DNA of 64,000 nucleotides from Poriferisodalis sp965203655 (GTDB lineage Bacteria; Actinomycetota; Acidimicrobiia; Acidimicrobiales; Poriferisodalaceae): positions 212,932 to 276,931 of the forward strand of contig NZ_CBDBDD010000003.1 of assembly GCF_965203655.1 (NCBI RefSeq). The letters are read 5' to 3'. Positions 39,916-48,886 of this stretch are shown here, piece by piece. A program made the translations under genes and the position numbers. The stretch's first letter is position 1. Every line of letters starts with the position of its first letter. The notes under the pieces were generated by a model. The model was not told the origin of the DNA and did not search any database. It worked only from the letters and a program-made list of their open reading frames with translations.

Positions 39916-41277
39916 GTGAAGCAGTTCGCTGATGCCATCGCCGCCGGCGCGTCCGGTCCCGAACTTGAGGCCATGCCGATCCCGGAAAGCTTCAGGGCGG
40001 CATACGTAGTCCGCGACGAGCAGACGATGTTCGAAGGCCGTGCTTCGGCCGACAAGGATCCCCGCGAGGCCACCCACATCGGCGAGGTCGCCACGCCCGA
40101 GCTCGCGCCCGACGAGGTGTACCTGGCGGTGATGGCCAGCGCCATCAACTTCAACACCGTGTGGACCTCGATCTTCGAGCCCCTTCCGACGTTCGGCTTC
40201 CTGGACCGGCTGGGTCGTGAGAGCGCCTGGGGTGCCCGCCACGCGCTCGATTACCACGTGCTCGGCTCCGATGCCTCAGGCGTCGTGCTGCGGTGCGGCT
40301 CGGCGGTGCGCAACTGGCGTCCGGGCGACCGGGTCGTCGTGCACTGCAACTACGTCGACGATCAGGATCCCGCCGCCCACGAGGACTCGATGAAGGCCTC
40401 CAACCAGCGCATCTGGGGCTTCGAGAGCAACTTCGGCGGTCTGGCGGACCTCACCATCGTCAAGGCCAACCAGCTCATGCCCAAGCCGACACATCTCTCC
40501 TGGGAAGAGGCCGCCGTCAATGCGCTGTGCGCTGCGACCTCGTACCGGATGCTGGTCGGCGACAATGCCGCACGCATGAAGCAGGGCGACTCGGTGCTCG
40601 TCTGGGGTGCCACCGGAGGGCTGGGCGGCTACGCCTGCCAGCTCGTGCTCAACGGCGGCGGTGTTCCCGTCGGAATCGTCAGCTCGCCCGACAAGGCCGA
40701 GTTGCTCGGTCAGCTCGGCGTCGAGCACGTCATCGATCGCAGTGCGGAGGCCTATCGCTTCTGGAGCGACGAACACACCCAGGACGAAGGTGAATGGCGG
40801 CGCTTCGGCAAGAAGGTGCGCAGCCTCATCGGCGATGACCCCGACATCGTGTTCGAGCATCCAGGCCGGTCCACCATGGGAGCATCGGTGTTCGCCGCCA
40901 AGCGGGGCGGCACCGTCGTGACGTGTGCCGCCACCAGCGGGTACATGATCGAGTACGACAACCGGCATCTGTGGATGAAGCTGAAGCGGATCGTGTCGAG
41001 CCACTTCGCCAACTACGCCGAGGCGTGGGCGATGAACCGCCTCATCGATCAGGGGCGTATCCAGCCGATCCTGTCGAAGACGTTCACGCTCGAGGAAACC
41101 GGCCTGGCTGCCCGGCAGGTCCATCACAACCTGCACGAGGGCAAGCTCGGCGTGCTGTGCCTGGCCCCCGAGCCGGGCCTGGGCGTCACCGATCCCGAAA
41201 AGCGCGAGCGGATCGGCGATGACCGCATCACGCTGTTCGCCCGCCATGCGGCCTCGCTGGAAGCTGCTGGCGCCTGA
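39916..41277 (+). CDS. ccr: Crotonyl-CoA carboxylase/reductase
   Basis: A 453-residue Ccr of the medium-chain dehydrogenase/reductase fold, reducing and carboxylating crotonyl-CoA to (2S)-ethylmalonyl-CoA with NADPH. The four CO2-binding residues known from Kitasatospora Ccr (Asn81, Phe170, Glu171, His365) are all visible here as N80 (INFNTVW), F169-E170 (WGFESNFGG) and H363 (SSHFANY). The NADPH loop is VWGATGGLGGYACQL. It is the diagnostic enzyme of the ethylmalonyl-CoA pathway and also supplies polyketide extender units. Start GTG 39916, eight bases after a TAGCGT box; the upstream frame overlaps the thiolase gene. mce follows. Confidence 0.93.
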   Translation: MKQFADAIAAGASGPELEAMPIPESFRAAYVVRDEQTMFEGRASADKDPREATHIGEVATPELAPDEVYLAVMASAINFNTVWTSIFEPLPTFGFLDRLGRESAWGARHALDYHVLGSDASGVVLRCGSAVRNWRPGDRVVVHCNYVDDQDPAAHEDSMKASNQRIWGFESNFGGLADLTIVKANQLMPKPTHLSWEEAAVNALCAATSYRMLVGDNAARMKQGDSVLVWGATGGLGGYACQLVLNGGGVPVGIVSSPDKAELLGQLGVEHVIDRSAEAYRFWSDEHTQDEGEWRRFGKKVRSLIGDDPDIVFEHPGRSTMGASVFAAKRGGTVVTCAATSGYMIEYDNRHLWMKLKRIVSSHFANYAEAWAMNRLIDQGRIQPILSKTFTLEETGLAARQVHHNLHEGKLGVLCLAPEPGLGVTDPEKRERIGDDRITLFARHAASLEAAGA

Positions 41278-41331
41278 GGCCGCTGCCACTGAGCCGCTGA
41301 CTACGAGCCGACGCCAACGAGGAGCATCCTG

Positions 41332-41733
41332 ATGATCCTGACCGAGATCGACCATGTGGCCATCGCCGTGAAGGACCTCGACGCGGCGGTCGCCTACTAC
41401 GCCGAAGCGTTCGGCGCTGAGGTCGCCCACCGGGAAGTCGTCGACTCTGACGGCGTCGAGGAGGCGCTGATCAAGGTGGCCGACAGCTATATCCAGCTCA
41501 CTGCGGCGACCCGTCCGGATTCGCCCATCGCCAAGTTCCTCGAGCGCCGGGGCGAAGGCCTGCACCACGTGGGCTACCGGGTGGAGGACTGTGCCGCAGC
41601 GCTCCAGACGATGATCGACGCGGGCGCCGTGCCGATCGACACCGCACCCCGGCCGGGCTCCCGCGGCACCACGGTTGCGTTTGTTCACCCGAAGGGCAAC
41701 CTCGGCACATTGGTCGAACTCGTCGAGGAATGA
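41332..41733 (+). CDS. mce: Methylmalonyl-CoA epimerase
   Basis: A 133-residue VOC-fold epimerase, interconverting (R)- and (S)-methylmalonyl-CoA and also the ethylmalonyl pair in the ethylmalonyl-CoA pathway. The metal ligands are H in EIDHVAIAV, Q in SYIQLTA, H in LHHVGYRV and E in LVELVEE. Family length. GAGGAG precedes ATG 41332, 54 bases after ccr, so the two genes are an operon. Together with ccr it suggests acetate/C2 assimilation through ethylmalonyl-CoA. Confidence 0.9.
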   Translation: MILTEIDHVAIAVKDLDAAVAYYAEAFGAEVAHREVVDSDGVEEALIKVADSYIQLTAATRPDSPIAKFLERRGEGLHHVGYRVEDCAAALQTMIDAGAVPIDTAPRPGSRGTTVAFVHPKGNLGTLVELVEE

Positions 41734-41837
41734 GCGCGCGTAGGCTCCCCTGCAAACCGGCGGGGCCGCAGCGGTCCGGCCACGTCACGGGTGCGAACGG
41801 GAGGGCCTCCATGACGAGATTGACAAAGCGGTTGGCA

Positions 41838-42929
41838 CTAGTGGTGTGTCGCGGTTTTGTTTAGGGCGGTTCGGGCTCGTTTGACTTTGGCGATGATGTG
41901 TTCTGCGGTTTTGGTCCATCGCAGGGGCTGGGGGTCGTGGTTCCAGTGTGCTGCCCAGTGGTCGATGGCTTCTTTGAGGTCGGCGACGGAGGCGAACGAT
42001 CGGGTGCGCAGGGCCTTGCGGGTGAGGATCGAGAACCATCCCTCGACGAGGTTCGCCCAGCTCGAGCTGGTGGGGGTGAAGTGCAGGTGCCATCGGCGCC
42101 GGCGGGGGTGGGCGAGCCATTTGCGGACGGGCTCGGACTTGTGGGCGGACACGTTGTCCAAGATGACGTGGACGTCGAGGTGGCGCGGCGTGTGCAGGTC
42201 GATCCATCTGAAGAACGCCAGAACGTCACCTCCGGTGTGGCGGCGGCGGGTCTGGTGGAGCACCTCGCCGGTGGCGACGTTGAGGGCGGCGAACAGGTCG
42301 ATGGTGCCGTTGCGCTTGTAGTCGTGGGTGAGGGTGCGGTTGCGGCCCGGGCGCATCGGCAGCGACGGCTGGGTGCGGTCGAGGGCCTGGATCTGGGTCT
42401 TCTCGTCGAAGCTGAACACCACAGCCCGCTCGGGCGGGTTCACATACAGGCCGATGACGTCGGCGAGCTTCGCCTCGAAGTCCGGATCCGCGGACACCTT
42501 GAACACGTCCGCGAGCCACGGCCGCAGCCCTCGCTCGCGCCACACCCGGGCGACGAAGTCCTTGCCCACCCCGTGACGGGCCGCCATCTGGCGCGTCGAC
42601 CAGCACACAGCGCCGTCGGGCGGCTCGCCGGCGAGCGTGTCGGCCACGATCGCCTCGACCACCCCGGCGGGCACCGACGGCTTGCGGCCCCGGCCCGGCG
42701 CCACCGCCCCCAGCCCTTCCACGCCCGAGCGCCCGAACTCGTCGCGCCAGCGGCGCACCGTGTCCTGATGAGCGCCCATCCGCCGGGCCACGCCCCGCAC
42801 CGACCCCCCGTCGGCCAAAGCCAAAAGCGCCCTCGCCGGCCGCACCCGCCGCCACGGCTCACAGCCCGAACGCGACACCCGCTCCAGCGCAGCACGCTCC
42901 CCAACCGACACCACAAATCCCGAAGTCAC
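41838..42929 (-). CDS. IS630-type transposase
   Basis: About 363 residues (372 if read from TTG 42956). N-terminal helix-turn-helix region RVRPARALLALADGGSVRGVARRMG and a second HTH QDTVRRWRDEFGRSGVEGL, then a DDE catalytic domain: first D in VVFSFDEKTQIQAL, second D in VHVILDNVSAHKSEPV, and E in SSSWANLVEGWFS. This is the D-D-E order and spacing of the IS630/Tc1-mariner superfamily. The stop TAG is made of the TA target base pair plus the neighbouring host base, so the host sequence completes the stop. Alternative start TTG 42956 has no clear ribosome site; GTG 42929 is more likely. Confidence 0.88.
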   Translation of the reverse strand: MTSGFVVSVGERAALERVSRSGCEPWRRVRPARALLALADGGSVRGVARRMGAHQDTVRRWRDEFGRSGVEGLGAVAPGRGRKPSVPAGVVEAIVADTLAGEPPDGAVCWSTRQMAARHGVGKDFVARVWRERGLRPWLADVFKVSADPDFEAKLADVIGLYVNPPERAVVFSFDEKTQIQALDRTQPSLPMRPGRNRTLTHDYKRNGTIDLFAALNVATGEVLHQTRRRHTGGDVLAFFRWIDLHTPRHLDVHVILDNVSAHKSEPVRKWLAHPRRRRWHLHFTPTSSSWANLVEGWFSILTRKALRTRSFASVADLKEAIDHWAAHWNHDPQPLRWTKTAEHIIAKVKRARTALNKTATHH

Positions 42930-42972
42930 ACACCCAACACTACGCGCCCCAACCAAATCAACGACGAACCAC
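41841..42972 (-). mobile_element. IS630-family insertion sequence
   Basis: About 1132 bp flanked by TA on both sides (41839-41840 and 42973-42974), the target duplication typical of IS630/Tc1-mariner elements. The ends are imperfect inverted repeats: TAGTGGTGTGTCGCGGTTTT on the left and TAGTGGTTCGTCGTTGATTT on the right. Deleting the element and one TA restores a reading frame and a 10-bp palindrome GCACTAGTGC at the target. The transposase fills nearly the whole length, in the antisense direction to the host gene. Confidence 0.9.
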
Positions 42973-44008
42973 TAGTGCTCGCGATCGTGGCGCTGCTGGC
43001 TGCAGCCTGCACGGGCAGCGACGACAGCGATGCATTCAAGATCGGCTTGGTCACCGACACCGGCAAGGTCGACGACAAGAGCTTCAACCAGTCGGCGTGG
43101 GAGGGCGCGCAGGAAGCTGCCGCCGCGCTGGGTGCCGAGGCCGACTACATCGAGACCGAAGAGGCCAAGGACTACGAGAACAACATCAACCTGTTCGTCG
43201 AAGACGGCGTGAACGTCATCATCACCGTCGGCTTCGGCCTCGGCGACGCCACCATCGCCGCGGCGACGGAGAACCCCGACATCTTCTTCATCGGCGTCGA
43301 CCAGTTCCAGGCTGAGGCGCTGCCCAATCTGGCCGGGCTGATCTTCCCCGAAGACCAGTCGGGCTTCTTGGCCGGCGCGCTCGCGGGCATGCTCACCGAG
43401 ACCAACATCGTCGGCGCCGTGCTCGGCACCGATCTTGTACCGCCCGTGGTGGCCTTCAAGGAAGGCTGGGAGCACGGAGCCCGTTACACCAACTCGGCCG
43501 TGGAGACGATCTCCACCTACCACCCCGGCGGTCTGGACGTTGCGTTCGGCGATCCCGACTGGGGTGCTGCCACCGCCCGGCAGGCGCTGGATCAGGGTGC
43601 CGACATCATCTTCGGTGCCGGCGGTGCCACCGGCAACGGGGCGCTCATCGAGATTGCCTCGCAGGAAGGCGCCTACTGCGTCGGCGTCGACACCGACCAG
43701 TGGAACACGGTGCCCGAGGCGCAGCCGTGCTTGGTGACGAGCGCCATGAAGCTCATCACCCCGGGAGTGGCAGACCTGGTTGCTCAAGCCGAGAGCGGCG
43801 AGTTTGCCGGGGGCAACTACCTCGGCGAGGTCGGTCTGGCACCATTCCACGACTTCGACGGCATTGTCACCGACGACATGCGGGCGACGCTCGATGACGT
43901 TCTGGCCGGCCTGGAGGCCGGTGAGATCGACACCGGGTGGCCGCCGGGCTGATTCAGCGAGGCATGAGCTGAGCTGGTCGCTGCGGGCCGCGGGAATCTC
44001 ACCTCACC

Positions 44009-45169
44009 GTGAGCGTTCCCGCTGCTTCGCAGGCGCCCGCTGAGACAGATCCGACAGGCGGTGACGGCACGGCCGCGGATGACCGCCGCGCCCTGACGCG
44101 AACGGTGCTGCGGGCAGCGGCGGTGCCACTGGCATCCGTAGCGCTGGGGCTCGTCCTGGGCGCAGTGCTCATCGCTGTGCAGGGCCACTCGGTGACGAGT
44201 GCCTACGGCGCGCTGGTGCTCGGCGGGGCGGGCGACGCCGACGCGCTGCTGCGCACCCTGCAGAAGGCGACGCCGCTGGTCTTCGGCGGCTTGGCCGTTG
44301 CCTTCGCCTTCAAGGCGGGCCTGTTCAACATCGGCGGGCAGGGCCAATTGCTGGTCGGCGCGGCATTCGCCGCAGGCGTGGGCTTCGGGCTCGAGGGCGT
44401 GCCGCTGGTGGTCCATCTCCCGCTGGCGCTGCTGGTCGGTGCTGCTGCGGGCGCCGCCTGGGGTGCCATCGCCGGCGTGCTGAAAGCCACGTCGGGCGCC
44501 CACGAGGTGATCGTCACGATCATGCTCAACTTCGTGGCCGGCAACCTCACCGACTGGCTGGCCGCGAACCCCTGGCAGGACCGCTCCGGTTCCAACATCA
44601 TCGCCCGGACCCCGCTGGTGGAGCCGTCGGCGGAGATCCCCACGTGGGGGTGGCTGCCGGCGGGCTTCGTGCTGGCGGTGATCGCCGCGTTCGCTTGCTG
44701 GTTCATTCTGGAACGGACCACCTACGGCTTCGAAGTGCGCAGCGTGGGGGCGAACCGCCATGCGGCTCACTATGCGGGCATCTCGGTGGGCTGGATCATG
44801 GCCTCGACCATGGCCGTGGCAGGGCTGCTGGCCGGTCTCGGCGGTGCGATCGAGTCGCTCGGCGTCGACGGCCGCTTCGAGGCCGGGGTGAACGTGGGTC
44901 TCGGCTTCGAGGGCATCACGATCGCGCTGCTGGCCCGCACCAACCCCATTGCCGTCATCCCGGCCGGTCTGCTGGTGGGCTTGATGGAGGCGGGCGCCGC
45001 CAAGATGCAGTTCGAATCGGGGGTCGCGCCGGAGATCATCGACGTGATCCAGGCGCTCATCCTGCTGTTCGTGGCAGCGCCGTTGATCGTGCGCTGGCTG
45101 CTGCGGCTGCGTGACCGGCCTGATGCGCCGGATCGTCGCCTGACGCTCGGTGCGGGGTGGGGCCGATGA
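44009..45169 (+). CDS. BMP-type ABC transporter permease 1
   Basis: A 386-residue permease of the BPD_transp_2 family (YufP-like) with about eight to ten transmembrane segments. Signatures: FNIGGQGQLLVGAAFAAGVGFG, GAHEVIVTIMLNFVAGNL and RSVGANRHAAHYAGI, GLAGLGGAIESLGVDGRF, GFEGITIALLARTNPIAVIP. The first ~30 residues are a soluble tail. Start is GTG 44009 after a 56-base gap from the binding protein gene. With permease 2 it forms the membrane pore for nucleosides or similar small solutes; the substrate is inferred from family. Confidence 0.85.
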   Translation: MSVPAASQAPAETDPTGGDGTAADDRRALTRTVLRAAAVPLASVALGLVLGAVLIAVQGHSVTSAYGALVLGGAGDADALLRTLQKATPLVFGGLAVAFAFKAGLFNIGGQGQLLVGAAFAAGVGFGLEGVPLVVHLPLALLVGAAAGAAWGAIAGVLKATSGAHEVIVTIMLNFVAGNLTDWLAANPWQDRSGSNIIARTPLVEPSAEIPTWGWLPAGFVLAVIAAFACWFILERTTYGFEVRSVGANRHAAHYAGISVGWIMASTMAVAGLLAGLGGAIESLGVDGRFEAGVNVGLGFEGITIALLARTNPIAVIPAGLLVGLMEAGAAKMQFESGVAPEIIDVIQALILLFVAAPLIVRWLLRLRDRPDAPDRRLTLGAGWGR

Positions 45170-46224
45170 CTGTCGTGGGCAACGCCGGCACTGGTCCTGA
45201 CCTGGCGGCATCGGGGGATGCCGGCATGCGCGGCTGGTCCCCGCAGCGGGTGTGGTGGCTGGCGGGTGCCGTGGTGCTGGTGGCGTTGGTGTGGGGCTTC
45301 TACGCCTGGGACGGGGCGCAGACCACCGCCGTGCTCGGGGGCACCGTGCGCGCCGCCACCCTGCTGGTGCTGGGCGCCATGTGCGGGATGATCGGCGAGC
45401 GTTCGGGCATCGTGAACATCGGCATCGAAGGCCAGTTCCTGATGTCGGCCTTTACGGCCTTCACCGTGGCGTCGATGTCCGGCTCGCTGTTCTTGGGCGT
45501 TGTCGCGGGCGTCAGCACCGGTCTGGCGATGGGCTGGATGCTCGCTGCAATGTCGGTCGGGCTGCGAACCGACCAGATCATCGCCGGCACGGTCCTGAAC
45601 ATCGCGGCGCTGGGCCTGACCTCGTTCTTCTACGACCGGGGGCGTTCGCTGGGCCAGCCGAAGTATCAATCGATCGAGCTCGGCCCGCTCGCCGACCTGC
45701 CCGTCGTGGGCACGGCGCTGTTCAACCGCCCGCCGCTGACGTACTTGGCGCTCGTGCTGGTCGTGGTGCTCCACGTGCTGCTGCTGCGCTCGGTGTGGGG
45801 GATGCGCACGACCGCCATCGGCGAGCACCCCGGTGCCGCGGCCACCGTGGGCATCGATGTGATCCGGCTGCGCTACTGGAATGTGACGCTGGCGGGCGGC
45901 TTGGCCGGCCTCGGCGGCGCGTACTTGGCGCTGGAGTCGGTGGGCACGTTCACCCGGGCGATGTCGGGCGGGCGGGGCTTCCTGGCGTTGGCCGTGATGA
46001 TCTTCGGTCGCCGCACCCCGCTGGGCGCCTACGCGGCGGCGCTGTTCTTCGGCTTCACCACGGCACTGCAAGGCCAGTTCCAGCTCAATGACACCTTCGA
46101 CATCCCGGCGCAGTTCGTGGGGATGCTGCCGTTCGTGGTCACGATCATCGTCGTGGCCGCAGCAGGCCTGTTCGGCCGCATGCGCGACCCGGCTGCGCTC
46201 GGCCAGCCGTACGAGGTCCGATGA
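45166..46224 (+). CDS. BMP-type ABC transporter permease 2
   Basis: A 352-residue permease of the same superfamily (YufQ-like). Signatures: MCGMIGERSGIVNIGIEGQFLMSAFTAF, RTDQIIAGTVLNIAALGLTSFF, RTTAIGEHPGAAATVGIDVIRLRY, GGLAGLGGAYLALESVGTF and GRGFLALAVMIFGRRTPLGA. About eight to nine membrane spans. ATG 45166 overlaps the TGA of permease 1 (ATGA), so translation is coupled. The C-terminus overlaps the start of the ATPase gene by four bases. Confidence 0.88.
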   Translation: MTVVGNAGTGPDLAASGDAGMRGWSPQRVWWLAGAVVLVALVWGFYAWDGAQTTAVLGGTVRAATLLVLGAMCGMIGERSGIVNIGIEGQFLMSAFTAFTVASMSGSLFLGVVAGVSTGLAMGWMLAAMSVGLRTDQIIAGTVLNIAALGLTSFFYDRGRSLGQPKYQSIELGPLADLPVVGTALFNRPPLTYLALVLVVVLHVLLLRSVWGMRTTAIGEHPGAAATVGIDVIRLRYWNVTLAGGLAGLGGAYLALESVGTFTRAMSGGRGFLALAVMIFGRRTPLGAYAAALFFGFTTALQGQFQLNDTFDIPAQFVGMLPFVVTIIVVAAAGLFGRMRDPAALGQPYEVR

Positions 46225-47861
46225 TGGCTGCGACCGCTGTCTCGCAGGCGGAGCCCGAGGTGCTGCTGGCCGGCCACGGCATCACCAAGCGCTTCGGCGC
46301 GGTCGTGGCCAACGACGACGTCTCGGTCGAGCTGCGGCCCGGGCGGATCCTGGCGCTGCTGGGCGAGAACGGTGCGGGCAAGAGCACCCTCGTCAACGTG
46401 CTGTTCGGCCTGCACCGCCCCGATGCGGGTCAGGTCGTGATTGCCGACGAGAACGTCGAGCTGTCGAGCCCGCACGATGCCATCGCCCGCGGCGTCGGCA
46501 TGGTGCATCAGCACTTCCAGCTCGTGCCGCCGATGAGCGTGGTGCGCAACATCGTGCTCGGTGCCGAGCCGCGCAAGCTCGGCATGATCGACGTGGCCCA
46601 GGCGCGCCGCCGGGTGATGGACCTGGCCGACCGATTCGGACTCCATGTCGACCCCGATGCGGCGGTGGAGGACCTGCCGGTCGGAGCCCAGCAGCGCGTC
46701 GAGATCCTCAAGGCGCTGTACCGCGATGCGAGGGTGCTGATCGCGGATGAGCCGACCGCGGTGCTCACCCCGCAGGAGACCGACCACCTGCTCGACGTGC
46801 TGCGTGGCTTGACCGACCAGGGCGTCGGCATCGTGTTCATCACCCACAAGCTGCGCGAGGTCATGGCCGCAGCCGACGACATTGTCGTGCTGCGCGAGGG
46901 CCGGGTGGTGGGCACCACGACGCCTGCGCAGACCAGCGAGGCAGCCCTGGCGGAGCTGATGGTCGGCCGTGCGGTGGATCTGCACGGTGACCGGTTCGAG
47001 TCCGGCGCCACCGGCGTCGGATCGGCTGTCTCGACGGCGGCTGCCCCCAGCGACGAAGCCCCGATCGCCGAGGCTGACGAGCGGCCGGTGGTGCTCGACA
47101 TAGCTGGCCTCTGCGCCGATGACGATCGGGGCCAGCGAGCAGTCGATGAGCTGTCGCTGGCGGTGCGTGCCGGCGAGATTGTCGGTGTCGCCGGCGTGGA
47201 GGGCAACGGCCAGCGGGAGCTGGTGGAAGCCATCACCGGCCTGCGCCACGCCACGGCCGGCACCGTGTCGATCAGCGACCGGGATGCGTCGGGTGCCCGA
47301 CCGCGCCAGGTCACGGTGATCGGCGTGGGGCATATCCCCGAGGACCGGGCCAAGCACGGCCTCATCGGCTCCTATTCGGTGGCCGACAACTCGGTCCTGA
47401 ACCGCTACTTCAAGCGGCCCTTCGCGGCGGGCGGCATGCTGCGGCGTGAACGCATCGACTCTCACGCCCGCGATGTTGTGGCCACCTTCGACGTACGAAC
47501 GCCTGACGTGGAGTCCCCGGCCGACAGCCTGTCGGGCGGCAACAAGCAGAAGCTCATCGTGGGCCGCGAGTTCTCCGACGAGATCGACTTGCTGATTGCG
47601 GCGCAGCCCACCCGCGGCATCGACATCGGCGCCATCGAGTTCATCTGGCGCCGCATCCGCGAGCGTCGTGACGAGGGCACGGCGGTGCTGCTGGTGTCGG
47701 CCGAGCTCGATGAGGTGCTGGCGCTCAGCGACCGTGTCGCCGTCATGTACGAGGGGCGCATCGTGGCCACCGTCGACCCACGGACAACTACTCGCGAAGA
47801 GATCGGCCTGCTCATGGCCGGCGCGGCCATCGAAACTTCGTCGAGCCCGACGCGCGGATAA
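46221..47861 (+). CDS. BMP-type ABC transporter ATP-binding protein (two domains)
   Basis: A 546-residue protein with two tandem ABC domains. The first has Walker A LLGENGAGKSTLVNVL (~residue 47), Q-loop GMVHQHFQLVPPMSVVRNI and Walker B VLIADEPTAVLTPQE, with degenerate signature LPVGAQQRVEI. The second (from ~residue 290) has the degenerate GVEGNGQRELVEAI loop typical of sugar/nucleoside importers, signature LSGGNKQKLIVGREF and LLIAAQPTRGIDIGA. It energises nucleoside-like uptake. Here the ATPase gene is last after both permeases; in most BMP operons it comes directly after the binding protein. Adjacent ATGs at 46221 and 46224 are equivalent starts. Confidence 0.9.
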   Translation: MMAATAVSQAEPEVLLAGHGITKRFGAVVANDDVSVELRPGRILALLGENGAGKSTLVNVLFGLHRPDAGQVVIADENVELSSPHDAIARGVGMVHQHFQLVPPMSVVRNIVLGAEPRKLGMIDVAQARRRVMDLADRFGLHVDPDAAVEDLPVGAQQRVEILKALYRDARVLIADEPTAVLTPQETDHLLDVLRGLTDQGVGIVFITHKLREVMAAADDIVVLREGRVVGTTTPAQTSEAALAELMVGRAVDLHGDRFESGATGVGSAVSTAAAPSDEAPIAEADERPVVLDIAGLCADDDRGQRAVDELSLAVRAGEIVGVAGVEGNGQRELVEAITGLRHATAGTVSISDRDASGARPRQVTVIGVGHIPEDRAKHGLIGSYSVADNSVLNRYFKRPFAAGGMLRRERIDSHARDVVATFDVRTPDVESPADSLSGGNKQKLIVGREFSDEIDLLIAAQPTRGIDIGAIEFIWRRIRERRDEGTAVLLVSAELDEVLALSDRVAVMYEGRIVATVDPRTTTREEIGLLMAGAAIETSSSPTRG

Positions 47862-47932
47862 ATCCCCACTCCTTCGAAGCGCCGCAGGCTGCAAGGCCCC
47901 CTCAGCCTGTCTGGGTCGAGAAACTCGAATCC

Positions 47933-47999
47933 GATGCGAGTTGTTGCCATTTGTCTGACTACGTGGTAGACAATTCGCATCCACGAGGTAATCAACTCG
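47933..47999 (+). promoter_or_regulatory. Nested inverted repeats in front of the defence island
   Basis: An AT-richer stretch between the ABC operon and the winged-helix gene. GATGCGA (47933-47939) faces TCGCATC (47975-47981); CGAGTTG (47937-47943) faces CAACTCG (47993-47999); between them TTGTCT (47951) faces AGACAA (47968-47973) around ACTACGTGGT, a near-perfect palindrome. TAAACT (48003-48008) and TAGATT (48008-48013) are possible -10 boxes, followed by a strong ribosome site AGGAGGTG before ATG 48036. The arrangement suggests a promoter with operator sites for one or two dimeric regulators. Confidence 0.5.
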
Positions 48000-48035
48000 T
48001 ACTAAACTAGATTCAGTGTCACCAGGAGGTGCGGA

Positions 48036-48878
48036 ATGTCTGACATAGCGGTAGCTGCAGAGGACCAGGAAGTTGAGGAAACCGCCCCCGATGGCCGGGC
48101 GCGCCGGTCGACGGTTGCATTCCCCTACGTTGCGCTCGACGAGGCCATCAAGGCCGTATGCGAAGTGCACGCGAATGTTGGCCGCGAGTGCGAACTGGAC
48201 CAGTTGGCATCATGGCTCGGCACGACTGTCGCGAGCAGCAAATTCCGGTCGACACTGTCAGCGGCGCGCATGTTCGGTCTCGTTGAGCGCAGGGCGAAAG
48301 CGATTGTGCTAACGGACCTCGGATCGGCAATCGTTGACCCCGAACAACGCAACGATGCCGCAGTCCGAGCCTTCCTGAATGTGCCTCTCTACGAACAGGT
48401 CTACGAAACTTTCTCCGGCAAGCTCCTGCCGCAGGACGCAGGTCTCGAGTCAGAACTCGGAAAGCTCGGTGTGACCGAAAAGTCTGTCGGGAAGGCTCGG
48501 CAGGTCTTGCAACGCTCCGCAAGCACCGCGGGATTCTTCGGGTCCGGAAGGAACCGGCTGGTGAAGCCTGCTGGTGCTCGGCTACCACAAGCGGAAGCAC
48601 CGCCTCCTACCGATGACGAGCCAGCTGCTGCGACCGAGCAGCCAGAGCCAGCTCCCCCGCCCCTTGCCGAACTGGAAGGACCTACGGATCCTCTCTTGCG
48701 TGGCCTGTGGTCGAAGTTGCCAGCCGAGGGTCCGTTGTCAACCTCTGAGCAACGTCAGTGGCTGCAGATGGCGGAGCTTGCACTGCAGATGGTGTACGGC
48801 AGCGATGAGTCGGCTGCGCCGGTGACAGCGACTGGCGCGAATTCCCCGGCGACAGGTGACCTAACGCAGCTTGCGTAG
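48036..48878 (+). CDS. Winged-helix-like protein at the head of the defence island
   Basis: A 280-residue protein of unknown function. Residues ~28-135 look like a winged-helix pair: VALDEAIKAVCEVHANVGRECELDQLASWLG, then SKFRSTLSAARMFGLVERRAKAIVLTDLG, then AVRAFLNVPLYEQVYETFSGKLLPQD and VGKARQVLQRSASTAGFF, which resembles the layout of DUF5343-type proteins. Residues ~180-215 are a proline/alanine linker, and a short helical tail follows with SEQRQWLQMAELALQMVYG. A strong AGGAGGTG site fixes ATG 48036. It is first gene of the island and may be a regulator or a component; the inverted repeats upstream would suit autoregulation. Function is not established. Confidence 0.6.
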   Translation: MSDIAVAAEDQEVEETAPDGRARRSTVAFPYVALDEAIKAVCEVHANVGRECELDQLASWLGTTVASSKFRSTLSAARMFGLVERRAKAIVLTDLGSAIVDPEQRNDAAVRAFLNVPLYEQVYETFSGKLLPQDAGLESELGKLGVTEKSVGKARQVLQRSASTAGFFGSGRNRLVKPAGARLPQAEAPPPTDDEPAAATEQPEPAPPPLAELEGPTDPLLRGLWSKLPAEGPLSTSEQRQWLQMAELALQMVYGSDESAAPVTATGANSPATGDLTQLA

Positions 48879-48886
48879 GAGGAGTC

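Larger units (their letters stand above)
41811..43952 (+). pseudogene. BMP-family substrate-binding lipoprotein gene split by IS630-type element
   Basis: Removing the insertion joins MTRLTKRLAL (41811-41840) to VLAIVALLAAACTGS, recreating a type II signal peptide with lipobox cysteine, so the gene was whole before insertion. The rest (42975-43952) is an intact BMP/PnrA-like nucleoside- or purine-binding protein: IGLVTDTGKVDDKSFNQSAWEGA, NVIITVGFGLGDATIAAA, GLIFPEDQSGFLAGALAGM, IFGAGGATGNGALIEIA, GVDTDQWN. The insertion removes only the positively charged start of the signal peptide. GTG 42975 could still start a 325-residue form, but it has no ribosome site. It is followed by its permease genes, so loss of the binding protein would disable the importer. 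Confidence 0.85.

Noticed and set aside
41898..43952. A 684-residue open frame running through the IS and into the lipoprotein gene.
   Set aside because: Its first ~350 codons are the antisense of the transposase and have no start or domain of their own; only the lipoprotein part is real.
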